Notes: a model not told the origin generated them from the sequence alone. Positions 9,275 to 18,833 are shown, numbered from the stretch's first letter. The stretch: 64,000 nucleotides of DNA from an uncultured Lachnospiraceae bacterium (GCA_902798585.1 CADBXF010000002.1:1494-65493); one strand, 5' to 3'. Numbers and translations are program-made.

Positions 9275-9301
9275 TTCCGGAATTCCTGACGACAGACGGT
9301 C

Positions 9302-9330
9302 GGGCTGTATCTTCGGATACAGCCCTTTTT
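9302..9330 (+). terminator. Intrinsic terminator
   Basis: GGGCTGTATC (9302-9311) pairs perfectly with GATACAGCCC (9316-9325) around the very stable TTCG tetraloop, followed by five T. It ends the zinc-ribbon membrane gene. Confidence 0.95.
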
Positions 9331-9414
9331 GCGTGAAAAAAGTCCTCGCAGCGCGAAGGCGCGGAGCCGCAGAATCCGGAATCCCGACATTTTGCCTGAA
9401 ATCCGTGAAATTAC

Positions 9415-9443
9415 TTGAGAAAATGCGCCTGTCATGGTAAAAT
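9415..9443 (+). promoter_or_regulatory. Sigma-70/A promoter before rluF
   Basis: -35 TTGAGA (9415-9420) and -10 TAAAAT (9438-9443) with a 17-bp spacer, 68 bp before the rluF start. It probably also serves ligA, which follows closely. Confidence 0.7.
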
Positions 9444-9511
9444 AAATCCGACTGCGGGCATGTATTCGGCATGCTTTGTTTCAAGTTTTTGACAGTCGGG
9501 AGACAGACAAT

Positions 9512-10270
9512 ATGGGAGACTATACGAAGAACGATTCGCGGGACGGAGCGCCGGACAACAAGGCGTCGGCTTCTTCGGAAGGCGTTCGGATTAACAAATA
9601 TCTCAGCGAAGCCGGAATCTGCTCGCGGAGAGAAGCCGACCGGCTGGTCGAGGCCGGGCAGGTGAGCATCGACGGCGAAACCGCGCAGGCGGGAGACCGT
9701 GTTTTTCCGGGGCAGAAGGTGGTTGTCGCGGGGACGGAGGCGAAGAAGGAAGAGGAGGATATCCTTCTGGCATTTTACAAGCCGAAGGGCGTCGAATGCA
9801 CCTCGGACCGAAGCAACCCGGACAATATTATCGATTACATCGGCTACGGCAAGCGCATTTATACCATCGGCCGGCTGGACAAGAATTCGAGCGGCCTGAT
9901 TCTGCTTACGAACAACGGCGACCTTGCCTACCGGATTGCGAAGGCGGGAGACCGGCACGAGAAGGAGTATGTCGTGGCGGTTGACAAGCCCGTGACCGAG
10001 GAGTTCCTCAGCGGTATGGCAGGCGGCGTGCCGATTCTCGACACCGTGACGGCGCCGGCGAAGATTCGCAGGACCGGGGAGAGAACCTTTGACATTATCC
10101 TGATTCAGGGGATGAACCGTCAGATTCGCCGAATGTGCGAATATTTCGGGTACCGTGTGGTCAATCTGAAGCGAATCCGCGTGATGAATATTTCGCTCGG
10201 AAATCTTGAGCGCGGGCGATATCGAGAGGTTTCACCGCAGGAGAGAAGAGATTTATACAAGTTGTTGTAG
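9512..10270 (+). CDS. rluF: 23S rRNA pseudouridine synthase, RluF type
   Basis: Isomerises a uridine of 23S rRNA (U2604 in E. coli) to pseudouridine; RluF can also act on tRNA-Tyr. About 252 residues. An S4 RNA-binding domain (INKYLSEAGICSRREADRL) comes first, then the RsuA-type catalytic domain with the aspartate in GRLDKNSSGLILLTN. The part HEKEYVVAVDKPVTEEFLSGM and the QGMNRQIRRMCEYFGY motif resemble E. coli RluF more than RluB or RsuA. The ATG at 9512 is chosen because GGGAG lies about 9 nt upstream; an earlier GTG-type extension lacks a site. The exact RNA target is inferred. Confidence 0.87.
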   Translation: MGDYTKNDSRDGAPDNKASASSEGVRINKYLSEAGICSRREADRLVEAGQVSIDGETAQAGDRVFPGQKVVVAGTEAKKEEEDILLAFYKPKGVECTSDRSNPDNIIDYIGYGKRIYTIGRLDKNSSGLILLTNNGDLAYRIAKAGDRHEKEYVVAVDKPVTEEFLSGMAGGVPILDTVTAPAKIRRTGERTFDIILIQGMNRQIRRMCEYFGYRVVNLKRIRVMNISLGNLERGRYREVSPQERRDLYKLL

Positions 10271-10285
10271 ATTGCAGGTGGTATC

Positions 10286-12301
10286 ATGGAGAAGAAAGAC
10301 AGAATTCGCGAGCTGGTCGGTATTCTGGACCGGGCAGCCTTCGTATATGAGCAGGAAGACCGCGAAATCATGAGCAATCATGAGTATGACGCGCTATATG
10401 ACGAGCTTCGTGCGCTTGAGGAGGAGACCGGGTTTGTGCTCGCCAACTCTCCGACGCAGCGGGCGGGATATGAAGTTCTTTCGGAACTTCCGAAGGAGCG
10501 CCATGAATCGCCGATGCTCTCCCTCGACAAGACCAAGGAAGTCGACGCGCTTGCGGAGTTCCTCGGGGAGCACGAGGGAATGCTCTCGTGGAAAATGGAC
10601 GGTCTGACCATCGTTCTCACCTATCGCAACGGCGAGCTTGTGAAGGCCGTCACGCGCGGCAACGGCGAGATCGGCGAGGTCATCACCAACAACGCAAAAG
10701 TGTTTAAAAACATTCCGCTTAAGATTGCATACCGCGGGGAATTGATCATCCGCGGCGAAGCCGTAATCCGCTACAGCGATTTTGAGAAGATAAACGAGTC
10801 CATCGAGCGCGATGAGGACCGCTACAAAAACCCGCGGAACCTCTGCAGCGGTACGGTGCGGCAGCTGAACAACGAGATAACCGCGAAGAGAAGCGTGTTT
10901 TGCTTTCCCTTTACGCTTATCAGCATGGACGGTGCGAACGGTTTTGCGACGCGCCGCGAACAGATGGAATACCTGCGCGAACTCGGATTTACACCGGTGG
11001 AATACCGCATGGTGACGAAAGAGACCGTTGCCGACGATGTCAAATGGTTCGCCGGTCAGATTGAGAAGAATGATTTTCCGTCGGACGGACTAGTGCTGTG
11101 CTATAACGATATCGCATACGGCGCAAGCCTCGGAAGAACCGCAAAATTCCCCCGCGACGCGATAGCGTTTAAGTGGCGCGACGAGGTGAAGAGCACTACG
11201 CTGCTCGCCATTGAGTGGAGTCCTTCTCGCACCGGACTGCTCAATCCCGTGGCAATCTTTTCGCCCGTGGAGCTTGAGGGAACAACCGTGCAGAGGGCGA
11301 GCGTTCACAATGTGAGTATCGTCGAGGAGCTGGCGCTTGGTATCGGCGATACCGTCGACGTGTATAAGGCCAATATGATTATCCCGCAGATTGCGGAAAA
11401 TCATACCCGGAGCGGAAATATCTCCGTGTCGGCGGAGGCTTCGGCGGTCGGCGGGTCCAGCAACGGACTTCGCTCGGTCAATAAAAATGTTCCGAGGGTA
11501 TGTCCGGTGTGCGGCGGCCCTACGGAAGTGCGAATGTTAAACGAGGCGAAGACGCTTTACTGTACGAACCCGGACTGCACGGCGAAGAAGGTCGGAATGT
11601 TCGAACATATGGTTCAGCGCGACGCCCTGAATATCGAGGGCCTGTCCGAGGCGACGCTTGAGAAGTTCATCGGTCTCGGCATCGTCCGTGAGCCGGCGGA
11701 TCTGTTCCGTCTGGCGGCGCACAGAGATGTCCTCACAAAGACCGAGGGCTTCGGGGAGAAATCCTTTGAGAACCTTCTTGCGGCCTGCGAGAAGGCGCGG
11801 ACCGTGTCCATGCCGAAGTTTTTGTACAGCCTCGGCATCCCGAAAATCGGCCTTGCCAACGCTAAGCTCATTTGCCGTGAGTGTGCGTACGACTGGAACA
11901 GGATTGTCAGCGTGAGCGCGGAGGAGCTTCGGGAGGTGGAGCACCTGGGTGATGTCTTGGCGGACAACTTCACAAGCTTTATGGCGGATGTGAAGAACCG
12001 CGAGATGATTGACGATCTTCTTTCCGAGATTACCTTTGAGGCGGCAGAGCAGACAAAGGAGTCGGCAATTACCGGGAAGACCTTTGTCATCACGGGAAGC
12101 GTGGAGTATTTTCCGAACCGCGACGCCGTGAAGGAATATATTGAGAGCTTCGGCGGGAAGGTGGCCGGCTCGGTGTCCGCGAAGACGGATTACTTAATCA
12201 ACAACGATACGACGAGCAATTCGACGAAAAATAAGAAAGCCAAGGAGCTCGGAATCCCGATCATTTCGGAGAAGGATTTCCTGACCCTTGCGGGAGAATA
12301 A
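10286..12301 (+). CDS. ligA: NAD-dependent DNA ligase
   Basis: Seals nicks in replication and repair using NAD+. 671 residues, the normal length. The adenylated lysine is Lys103 in SWKMDGL (canonical KxDG). OB-fold parts follow, then a four-cysteine zinc finger (CPVCGG ... CTNPDC, near 405-435), helix-hairpin-helix repeats and a C-terminal BRCT domain from about 590 (GKTFVITGSVEYFPNRDAV). It starts 15 bp after rluF with a weak upstream site (GCAGGTGG), so both genes are likely in one transcript. Confidence 0.95.
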   Translation: MEKKDRIRELVGILDRAAFVYEQEDREIMSNHEYDALYDELRALEEETGFVLANSPTQRAGYEVLSELPKERHESPMLSLDKTKEVDALAEFLGEHEGMLSWKMDGLTIVLTYRNGELVKAVTRGNGEIGEVITNNAKVFKNIPLKIAYRGELIIRGEAVIRYSDFEKINESIERDEDRYKNPRNLCSGTVRQLNNEITAKRSVFCFPFTLISMDGANGFATRREQMEYLRELGFTPVEYRMVTKETVADDVKWFAGQIEKNDFPSDGLVLCYNDIAYGASLGRTAKFPRDAIAFKWRDEVKSTTLLAIEWSPSRTGLLNPVAIFSPVELEGTTVQRASVHNVSIVEELALGIGDTVDVYKANMIIPQIAENHTRSGNISVSAEASAVGGSSNGLRSVNKNVPRVCPVCGGPTEVRMLNEAKTLYCTNPDCTAKKVGMFEHMVQRDALNIEGLSEATLEKFIGLGIVREPADLFRLAAHRDVLTKTEGFGEKSFENLLAACEKARTVSMPKFLYSLGIPKIGLANAKLICRECAYDWNRIVSVSAEELREVEHLGDVLADNFTSFMADVKNREMIDDLLSEITFEAAEQTKESAITGKTFVITGSVEYFPNRDAVKEYIESFGGKVAGSVSAKTDYLINNDTTSNSTKNKKAKELGIPIISEKDFLTLAGE

Positions 12302-12342
12302 ATCTTACCGCAGAGTATGCGGAGAGAAACGGAGGCGATTAC

Positions 12343-13254
12343 ATGCCGATTAAAGTAGCGAACGATTTGCCGGCAAGAAAACTGCTGGTCGAGGAAAATG
12401 TATTTGTGATGGATGAAAACCGCGCATCGACGCAGGACATCCGTCCGCTTTCCATTGCGATTCTCAATCTAATGCCCCTTAAGGAGGATACGGAGCTGCA
12501 GCTTATGCGCAGCCTCTCCAACACGCCGCTGCAGATTGATATTACCTTTCTGACAACCGCTTCCTACACCGGGAAGAACACGGCGAAGAACCATCTCGAC
12601 CAGTTTTATCTGACCTTCGACGATGTGAAAAACCGCCGTTTCGACGGCTTGATCATCACCGGTGCGCCGGTGGAGCAGATGGAGTTTACGGAGGTAGCGT
12701 ACTGGGACGAGCTAACGCAGATTATGGAGTGGAGCAAGACGCATGTCACAAGCACATTTCACATCTGCTGGGGAGCTCAGGCGGCACTGTATTATCACTA
12801 CGGAATCCGGAAGATTCCGCTTGAACACAAGATGTTCGGGCTGTTCCGGCATCGCGTGATGAACCGGAGAGAACCGCTTGTCCGCGGCTTTGACGATGAA
12901 TTTTTCATGCCGCATTCGCGCCACACGACGGTGGACGCCGAAGAGATTCGAAACCATCCCGAGCTCACCATCATGGCGGAGTCCGACGAGGCCGGCGTGC
13001 TTTTGGTGATGGCGAAGGAAGGGCGCCAGATTTTCGTGCTCGGGCATCCGGAGTACGACCGCGTGACTCTTGACAAGGAGTACAAGAGAGACCTTTCGAA
13101 GAATCTCCCGATTGACCTCCCGAAAAATTACTATCCGGACGACGACTGTGAAAAGCGGCCGCTTCTTCTGTGGCGCGGCCACGCGAATACCCTCTATACC
13201 AACTGGCTGAATTACTATTGTTATCAGCTGACTCCGTACGATTGGACGCTGTGA
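12343..13254 (+). CDS. metAA: Homoserine O-acetyltransferase (MetA family)
   Basis: First committed step of methionine synthesis: acylates the hydroxyl of homoserine. 303 residues. The nucleophile is Cys142 in FHICWGAQAALYYHYG, and a histidine and glutamate complete the site in the VLGHPEYDR region. Residue 111 is glutamate (GAPVEQMEF). In this family Glu at 111 goes with acetyl-CoA use and Gly with succinyl-CoA use (shown for the Bacillus cereus enzyme), so O-acetylhomoserine is the predicted product despite the usual succinyl label. No S-box or T-box riboswitch fits in the 41-bp gap upstream. Ribosome site ACGGAGG precedes the ATG. Confidence 0.93.
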   Translation: MPIKVANDLPARKLLVEENVFVMDENRASTQDIRPLSIAILNLMPLKEDTELQLMRSLSNTPLQIDITFLTTASYTGKNTAKNHLDQFYLTFDDVKNRRFDGLIITGAPVEQMEFTEVAYWDELTQIMEWSKTHVTSTFHICWGAQAALYYHYGIRKIPLEHKMFGLFRHRVMNRREPLVRGFDDEFFMPHSRHTTVDAEEIRNHPELTIMAESDEAGVLLVMAKEGRQIFVLGHPEYDRVTLDKEYKRDLSKNLPIDLPKNYYPDDDCEKRPLLLWRGHANTLYTNWLNYYCYQLTPYDWTL

Positions 13255-13312
13255 TTTACCAAAGGGTATCGCAAGATTTCGAACCAAAGCTATTCGAAGG
13301 TGAGGAGACGCA

Positions 13313-15172
13313 ATGTATCCGTTGATTGTGATTCAGATGCTCGGAGGACTGGCACTGTTTTTGTACGGCATGCGGTTGATGAGCAACAGCCTCAGGGAGA
13401 GTTCTTCCGGCAAATTGAAGTCGATGATGGAGAAGGTGACGGGCAATCCGTTCAAGGCATTCCTTTTGGGCCTGATCGTGACAGCCGTCATTCAGTCCTC
13501 GACGGCGACGATTGTCATCACCTCCGGTCTGGTGGCCGGCGGGATTATTACGATGCATCAGTCCCTCGGCATCATTGTCGGAGCGAATGTCGGAACGACC
13601 GTGACCGGTCAGATTGTCCGGTTGATTGATTTAAACTCCGATTCTTCCTCCTGGCTTCAGTATCTGAAGCCCTCGACGCTCGCGCCTGTCGCGCTGATTG
13701 TCGGAATCGTTCTTTTAATGTTTATCCGTATCCGCCGTTCCGACGCCATCGGAAACGTCGCAATGGGCTTCGGTATTCTTTTTACCGGCCTTATGAATAT
13801 GTCCAACGCGGTAAATGAGCTCTCGTCCTCCGGAATCATTGAGCATGTATTTGCCGGAATCGGGCGAAACCCCGTGCTCGGGTATCTGGGCGGTGCAGGC
13901 GTAGCGTTTCTGCTGCAGAGTTCGTCGTCATCCGTGGCGATCTTACAGACGATGGCGGCCAATACCTTCATTTCCTTCGGCGTCGTCTATGTCGTCATTG
14001 TCGGCATTTACCTCGGCGACTGCCTGACAACGGGCATCGTCTGCAGTATCGGCGCGAAGGCCGACGCAAAGAGAGTCGGCGTCATCAATATTCTGTATAA
14101 CCTCAGCAAATCGTTAATCGTTCTGGTTGCAGTCAACCTTCTGCATGCCTTCGGCGTGATCGAGCGGCTTTGGGAAAGCGGCATGACCGCAGGTACCATC
14201 GCCAACACGAACACCATCTTTAACCTCGGCTGTGCCATTTTGCTGCTTCCTCTTGTGGGCGTCTACGAGAAGCTCTCGAAGCGCATCGTGAAAGACAAGG
14301 AGGAGAACACGGTTGCAATCCCGGAGTTCAATGCCCTGAACCCCGTGTTCTACGCGACGCCGGCGCTGGCATTTAACAGCTGTTACAATGCCCTCAAACT
14401 CATGTTCAACAAGTCGGTGACCAACATCGACCGCGCCCTCGGATTGCTGGACAAATACGACCGCAATGTAAAGCTGGCCATCGATTCGGATGAGGATATC
14501 ATCGATGAGCTGGCGGACGGCGTCAGCAATTACTTGGTGCAGTTGTCACCGCACATCAGCGAGGAGCTGCATATTCGAATTCTCGATCAGTACTACAAGC
14601 TGGTCGGAGAGTTCGAGCACATGGGAGATCACGCCTACAATATTTCCGAGACGGCGACACGGCTTCAGAAGGAAGGGGTGCATTTCTCGGAGGCGGCGCG
14701 GAAGGAGCTGGAGGTTTCCAAGGAACTTCTGGACCGTATTCTCGCGTCGACGCGGCTTGCCTTTGAGAAGCGCGATGTCAATGCTGCGGAGGAGATTGAA
14801 CCTCTTGAGGAAGTTATGGACGACATGATCAACGCGTTGAGCGATAACCATATGCAGCGCCTTCGCGAAGGCAAGTGCTCGGTCAATGCGGGAACCGGTC
14901 TGCTCGATGTGCTGACGCATTTTTCGAGAATTGCGGACACCTGCTCCAATGTCGGCGTTTCGGTGCTTACCCGTATCAATCCCGAGATTGCGAATCGCGC
15001 CCACAACTATGTGACGCAGCTTCATATGGGACATAACAGGGAATACAACAAGGCGTATCATGAGGAGCACAATTTCTATTTCAAGAAGCTCAATGCAGCG
15101 CAGATGCTCTCGAGAAGCAAGGATGCAAGCGAGGGGCAGCTGTCGCTTAAGGATATGGAGAAGCAGGACTGA
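13313..15172 (+). CDS. Na/Pi-cotransporter family protein with PhoU-like tail
   Basis: 619-residue membrane protein of the NptA/YjbB family, predicted to move phosphate with sodium. The N-terminal half has two repeated transport units, each with the family glutamine-serine motif (AVIQSSTATIVIT and FLLQSSSSSVAIL), and about eight or nine hydrophobic helices to residue 330. The C-terminal third is helical and charged and resembles two PhoU bundles (for example LLDKYDRNVKLAIDSDED and EFEHMGDHAYNISE). GTGAGGAG lies just before the ATG. It stands between metA and a GH36 gene without an obvious functional tie. The direction of transport is not shown by the sequence. Confidence 0.9.
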   Translation: MYPLIVIQMLGGLALFLYGMRLMSNSLRESSSGKLKSMMEKVTGNPFKAFLLGLIVTAVIQSSTATIVITSGLVAGGIITMHQSLGIIVGANVGTTVTGQIVRLIDLNSDSSSWLQYLKPSTLAPVALIVGIVLLMFIRIRRSDAIGNVAMGFGILFTGLMNMSNAVNELSSSGIIEHVFAGIGRNPVLGYLGGAGVAFLLQSSSSSVAILQTMAANTFISFGVVYVVIVGIYLGDCLTTGIVCSIGAKADAKRVGVINILYNLSKSLIVLVAVNLLHAFGVIERLWESGMTAGTIANTNTIFNLGCAILLLPLVGVYEKLSKRIVKDKEENTVAIPEFNALNPVFYATPALAFNSCYNALKLMFNKSVTNIDRALGLLDKYDRNVKLAIDSDEDIIDELADGVSNYLVQLSPHISEELHIRILDQYYKLVGEFEHMGDHAYNISETATRLQKEGVHFSEAARKELEVSKELLDRILASTRLAFEKRDVNAAEEIEPLEEVMDDMINALSDNHMQRLREGKCSVNAGTGLLDVLTHFSRIADTCSNVGVSVLTRINPEIANRAHNYVTQLHMGHNREYNKAYHEEHNFYFKKLNAAQMLSRSKDASEGQLSLKDMEKQD

Positions 15173-15232
15173 TATTCCGGACGGGGACCGGGAACCCGGG
15201 CCGGTACGGTGCGCAATACAGAGGAGTTTACG

Positions 15233-17485
15233 ATGATTACGGAGAAAAAGAGTACGGTAACCTACCGCACCTGGGACAAGGTTGCGATGCGGGAATTTTC
15301 CGAGGAAGTGACGGTTGTCCGTATGGACAACGGTGCGATTACCTACGCCTGCGGAATTACACAGGAGGGGTATCTGCTTCATTGCTATTTCGGAAAGCAA
15401 ATCGGCGGCGATGATATCTCGTATCTGATGCGCCTTTCCGAACATCCCTTTACGCCGAACGGCAACAACCGCGACCGCCTTATTTTCATGGATTCGCGGT
15501 TGTTTGAGTTTCCGTGCCACGGAACGGGAGATTACCGTGAACCGTGTCTTATGGTGATGGACGGGGACGGGATGTCCGCCTGCGATTTGCGCGTGAAGGG
15601 CTATTGCAAGGTGAAGGGTAAGCCTGCGCTTCGACAGAAGGGCGTCAGCTGTATTCCCGCAACCTATGCTGCGGAAAATGAAGCCGAGACTTTGATTATC
15701 ACGCTTGAGGACGCACATCTCGACCTTACGGTGGAGCTTTCCTTCACCATGTTTGCTTCGCTCAATGTTGTCACGAGAAGCGCGAGAGTGATCAACAACG
15801 GTTATAACGATATTCGCATACAGCGTCTTTTGTCCGGCTGCATTGAATGGGACAGAAGCGATTTCGACATGATTACTTTGAACGGAACCTGGGCCGGGGA
15901 GCGCGCGGTCGCAAGACAGCCGCTTCACAGCGGCAAACAGGCCGTCGACAGCAGGCGGGGCATTTCGTCGCACCAGCACAACCCATTTGCCGCGCTCGTC
16001 TCGCATGACGCGTCCGAGGAGAGCGGCGAGGCGTACGGCTTCAACCTCGTATACAGCGGCAATTTCCTGGCGGAAGCCGAGGTTGCTTCGAGCGGCTTCA
16101 CGCGCTTTGTCATGGGAATCAATCCCTTTGATTTTTCGTGGCTGCTGCGCCCGGAGGAGGACCTTACGGCGCCGGAGCTTGTGATGGTATATTCCGACTG
16201 CGGCATCGGTGCGATGTCGCGAACCTTCCATGATTTGTACCGCAGCCATCTGATTCGCGGCGAATGGAAGGACAGGATGCGCCCGGTTTTAATCAACAAC
16301 TGGGAGGCGACCTACTTCAATTTCGACGAAGAGAAGATTTATGCGATTGCGAAGACCGCAGCGGAGAAGGGCATTGAGATGCTTGTGCTCGATGACGGCT
16401 GGTTCGGAAAGCGCAATTACGACGACAGCTCGCTCGGCGACTGGGTCGTCAACGAGGAGAAGCTGAAGGGCGGCTTGAAACCGCTTGTCGACCGGATTAA
16501 TGCGCTCGGCATGAAGTTCGGCATGTGGTTTGAGCCCGAGATGGTGAGCCCGGACAGCGATCTGTACCGCGCGCATCCCGAGTGGGCGATTCAGATTATC
16601 GGAAGGGATTTGACGCAGGCGAGAGAACAGTATGTGCTCGATTACAGCAACCCCGAGGTTCGCGAGCATGTCTACGGTCAGATTCGTGCGATTCTCGATT
16701 CCGCGAATGTCGAATATATCAAATGGGATATGAACCGCGCGCTCTCCGAGGTCGGCTCAACGACGCTTCCGCGAAAGCGCCAGCGCGAGCTGTGGCATCG
16801 CTATGTCCTCGGCGTATATGAGGTGATGGATCGCCTCACGACGGATTATCCGCATCTGCTGCTTGAGAACTGTTCAAGCGGCGGCGCACGCTTTGACCCG
16901 GGCATGTTGTATTTTTCGCCGCAAATCTGGACATCCGACGACACCGACGCCGTCGAGCGCCTTAAGATTCAGTTTGGCACCAGTCTGTGCTATCCCGCAT
17001 CCGCGATGGGGGCGCATGTGTCCGACTGCCCAAACCACATTCTGGGACGGACGACACCGTTTGCGACACGCGGCGATGTGGCAATGGTCGGAACCTTCGG
17101 CTACGAGCTTGATGTGACGCGCATTCCCGAGGAGGATCGCGAAGCGATTCCCGCGCAGATTGCGAAGTTTAAGAAGTTCAATCCGCTTGTTCGCACAGGA
17201 GACCAGTACCGCATCGGAAATCTGTTCGAGGACGATTCCTATGACGCGTGGATGTTCGTTGCGAAGGACCGCTCGGAGGCCGTGTTTACCTTTGTACAGA
17301 TTCTGAACCGTCCGTCGAAGCCGCCCCGCAGAATTCTTCTGCGCGGGCTTGACGCAGAACGGTATTACCGCAACGAGGACACCGGCGAGGTACGCCTCGG
17401 CGAAACCTGGATGCGCGGCGGTGTGATTGTCGGCGCACAGGGGGATTTTGTGAGCCGCACGATGCATTTTACGGCGCAGAATTAA
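15233..17485 (+). CDS. Alpha-galactosidase, GH36
   Basis: Hydrolyses terminal alpha-1,6-galactosyl residues (raffinose-type sugars, galactomannan fragments). 750 residues from the ATG at 15233, which follows GAGGAG; the frame is open 8 codons further up but lacks a site. The nucleophile is Asp499 in YIKWDMNR and the acid/base is Asp569 in WTSDDTDA. Their 70-residue separation matches the long AgaA-type GH36 enzymes (Asp478/Asp548 in Geobacillus). Substrate contacts appear in LVLDDGWFG and NCSSGGARFD. There is no signal peptide, so it acts on imported sugar. No transporter or regulator lies beside it. Confidence 0.94.
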   Translation: MITEKKSTVTYRTWDKVAMREFSEEVTVVRMDNGAITYACGITQEGYLLHCYFGKQIGGDDISYLMRLSEHPFTPNGNNRDRLIFMDSRLFEFPCHGTGDYREPCLMVMDGDGMSACDLRVKGYCKVKGKPALRQKGVSCIPATYAAENEAETLIITLEDAHLDLTVELSFTMFASLNVVTRSARVINNGYNDIRIQRLLSGCIEWDRSDFDMITLNGTWAGERAVARQPLHSGKQAVDSRRGISSHQHNPFAALVSHDASEESGEAYGFNLVYSGNFLAEAEVASSGFTRFVMGINPFDFSWLLRPEEDLTAPELVMVYSDCGIGAMSRTFHDLYRSHLIRGEWKDRMRPVLINNWEATYFNFDEEKIYAIAKTAAEKGIEMLVLDDGWFGKRNYDDSSLGDWVVNEEKLKGGLKPLVDRINALGMKFGMWFEPEMVSPDSDLYRAHPEWAIQIIGRDLTQAREQYVLDYSNPEVREHVYGQIRAILDSANVEYIKWDMNRALSEVGSTTLPRKRQRELWHRYVLGVYEVMDRLTTDYPHLLLENCSSGGARFDPGMLYFSPQIWTSDDTDAVERLKIQFGTSLCYPASAMGAHVSDCPNHILGRTTPFATRGDVAMVGTFGYELDVTRIPEEDREAIPAQIAKFKKFNPLVRTGDQYRIGNLFEDDSYDAWMFVAKDRSEAVFTFVQILNRPSKPPRRILLRGLDAERYYRNEDTGEVRLGETWMRGGVIVGAQGDFVSRTMHFTAQN

Positions 17486-17534
17486 TCGTCGCAGGACGGC
17501 ATCGCGATTTCAATCGGTTAGGAGATGACGGAAA

Positions 17535-18257
17535 ATGGAAGTAATTAAGCCTTACAAGCGCGGCTGCGGATACTCCTATGCGCTCGGGGCGTTTCCGACG
17601 ATGGAGATGTTGACAAAGCGCCCGGAGATTGCGGTCGGCGTGTTTGTGCACAGCTCTTTTACGGACCGCGCGAAGGTGGAGAACCTGTGCCGCAAGATCG
17701 GCGTACCGGTCTGGAACAACGACAAGGCGATAGCGCGCTTAAGCGACAAGGAAAATGTATTTGTCATCGGCGTGTTCCGCACGGCGGAGCAGAGACTCGA
17801 CCCCGAAAAGCCGCATGTCATGCTGGTGAATCCCTCCAACATGGGCAATGTGGGAACCATTCTCCGCACCTGTCTCGCTTTCGGAATCCACGATGTGGCG
17901 GTTGTTGCGCCGGGCGTCGACTGGTTCAATCCGAAGGTCGTCCGCGCGTCGATGGGAGCCCTGTTTTCGCTTCGCATCGCGATGTACGACTCCTTTGAAG
18001 AATATGTGAGCTTCGCCTCGGGCGTAGGAAGGGAGTATTTTCCGTTTATGCTGAACGGCGGAGCGGAAGTAACGCCTGCGTCGTGCCCTAAGCCCGATCT
18101 GTACACGCTGATTTTCGGAAACGAGGCCACCGGCCTTCCCGCGGAGTATGCGGAGATCGGAACGGTCATCAAGATTCCGCAGTCCGGGGAAGTGGATTCG
18201 CTGAACTTAACGATTGCGGTCGGCATCGGACTTTACAGCTTCTCGGAGCGGCGGTAA
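17535..18257 (+). CDS. SpoU/TrmH-family RNA 2'-O-methyltransferase
   Basis: SPOUT-fold methyltransferase, 240 residues, expected to 2'-O-methylate a tRNA or rRNA ribose. The three SpoU motifs are present: NPSNMGNVGTILRTC (motif 1, around 94-108), LIFGNEATGLP (motif 2) and IPQSGEVDSLNLTIAVGI (motif 3), which form the AdoMet-binding trefoil knot. The N-terminal 90 residues are a divergent substrate-binding part. The RNA target cannot be told from sequence. It follows the GH36 gene after 49 bp and is the last gene before the promoter of the ylxM-ffh operon. Confidence 0.88.
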   Translation: MEVIKPYKRGCGYSYALGAFPTMEMLTKRPEIAVGVFVHSSFTDRAKVENLCRKIGVPVWNNDKAIARLSDKENVFVIGVFRTAEQRLDPEKPHVMLVNPSNMGNVGTILRTCLAFGIHDVAVVAPGVDWFNPKVVRASMGALFSLRIAMYDSFEEYVSFASGVGREYFPFMLNGGAEVTPASCPKPDLYTLIFGNEATGLPAEYAEIGTVIKIPQSGEVDSLNLTIAVGIGLYSFSERR

Positions 18258-18305
18258 CAGGGGCAACAGATGTTTGGTGTTAAGAGCAAATCATAAAAAT
18301 TGTTG

Positions 18306-18334
18306 TTGACATTTCCGTTTTCCCCGTGTATACT
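18306..18334 (+). promoter_or_regulatory. Sigma-70/A promoter of the ylxM-ffh operon
   Basis: Perfect -35 TTGACA (18306-18311), 17-bp spacer, -10 TATACT (18329-18334). Transcription would start near 18341, about 56 nt before the ylxM start. Confidence 0.87.
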
Positions 18335-18396
18335 TGCGAAGGTGTTAAGAAAATTACTTGACACCTCGTCGGTTTTTCAGTGCGGGAGTTTTAGAT

Positions 18397-18822
18397 GTGA
18401 GTACGGGAAATGAAAACAAAATCTGCGCGAAGAAGGCAGACGCTAAGGACTGGCTTGCGGAGGCAGCCCACCTTTCAGTTTACTATGAGTATTACGGAGC
18501 GCTGTTGCCCGAGAAGCAACGGCTGATTTTCGAAGATTATATTGCGAACGACATGTCTCTTTCGGAGATTTCCAAGGAGTACGGGCTGAGCCGTCAGGGT
18601 GTGTACGATGCGGTCAGACGGTGCGGCGCAAAATTGTATGAGTATGAGGAGAAGCTTCGGCTTGCGGAACGGTTCCACGGGCTGGAGGAGCAGGCGGAGC
18701 GGATTATGCGGGAAGCTTCGGGAATCGCTGCGGATGCAAAGGAGCGGGAGACCGCGGAAACCGCAGAGGCCGCAGAGAAGTTGGCCGCGCTCGCAAGAGA
18801 GTTGTGGGAGTGCCTGCAGTAA
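18397..18822 (+). CDS. ylxM: YlxM-family SRP-associated HTH protein
   Basis: Small helix-turn-helix protein, about 141 residues, usually encoded directly before ffh and thought to assist or tune the signal recognition particle (in Streptococcus YlxM binds Ffh and the SRP RNA). The HTH is seen in MSLSEISKEYGLSRQGVYDAV, preceded by the family pattern YYEYYGALLPEKQ. The C-terminal third is an Ala/Glu-rich helix. GTG at 18397 is chosen because GGGAG at 18384-18388 is 8 nt away; an upstream TTG at 18358 has no site. It ends 11 bp before ffh. Confidence 0.9.
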   Translation: MSTGNENKICAKKADAKDWLAEAAHLSVYYEYYGALLPEKQRLIFEDYIANDMSLSEISKEYGLSRQGVYDAVRRCGAKLYEYEEKLRLAERFHGLEEQAERIMREASGIAADAKERETAETAEAAEKLAALARELWECLQ

Positions 18823-18833
18823 GGAGTTTGTGA

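Noticed and set aside
12302..12342. Methionine riboswitch or T-box before metA
   Set aside because: The gap is only 41 bp and holds just a ribosome site.
14546..16249. 567-residue reverse frame
   Set aside because: Antisense to the Na/Pi gene end and GH36; no motif and composition typical of a shadow.
18358..18396. TTGACA at 18358 as a second promoter or TTG start for ylxM
   Set aside because: No -10 follows at 16-18 bp, and no ribosome site precedes the TTG; GTG 18397 fits better.
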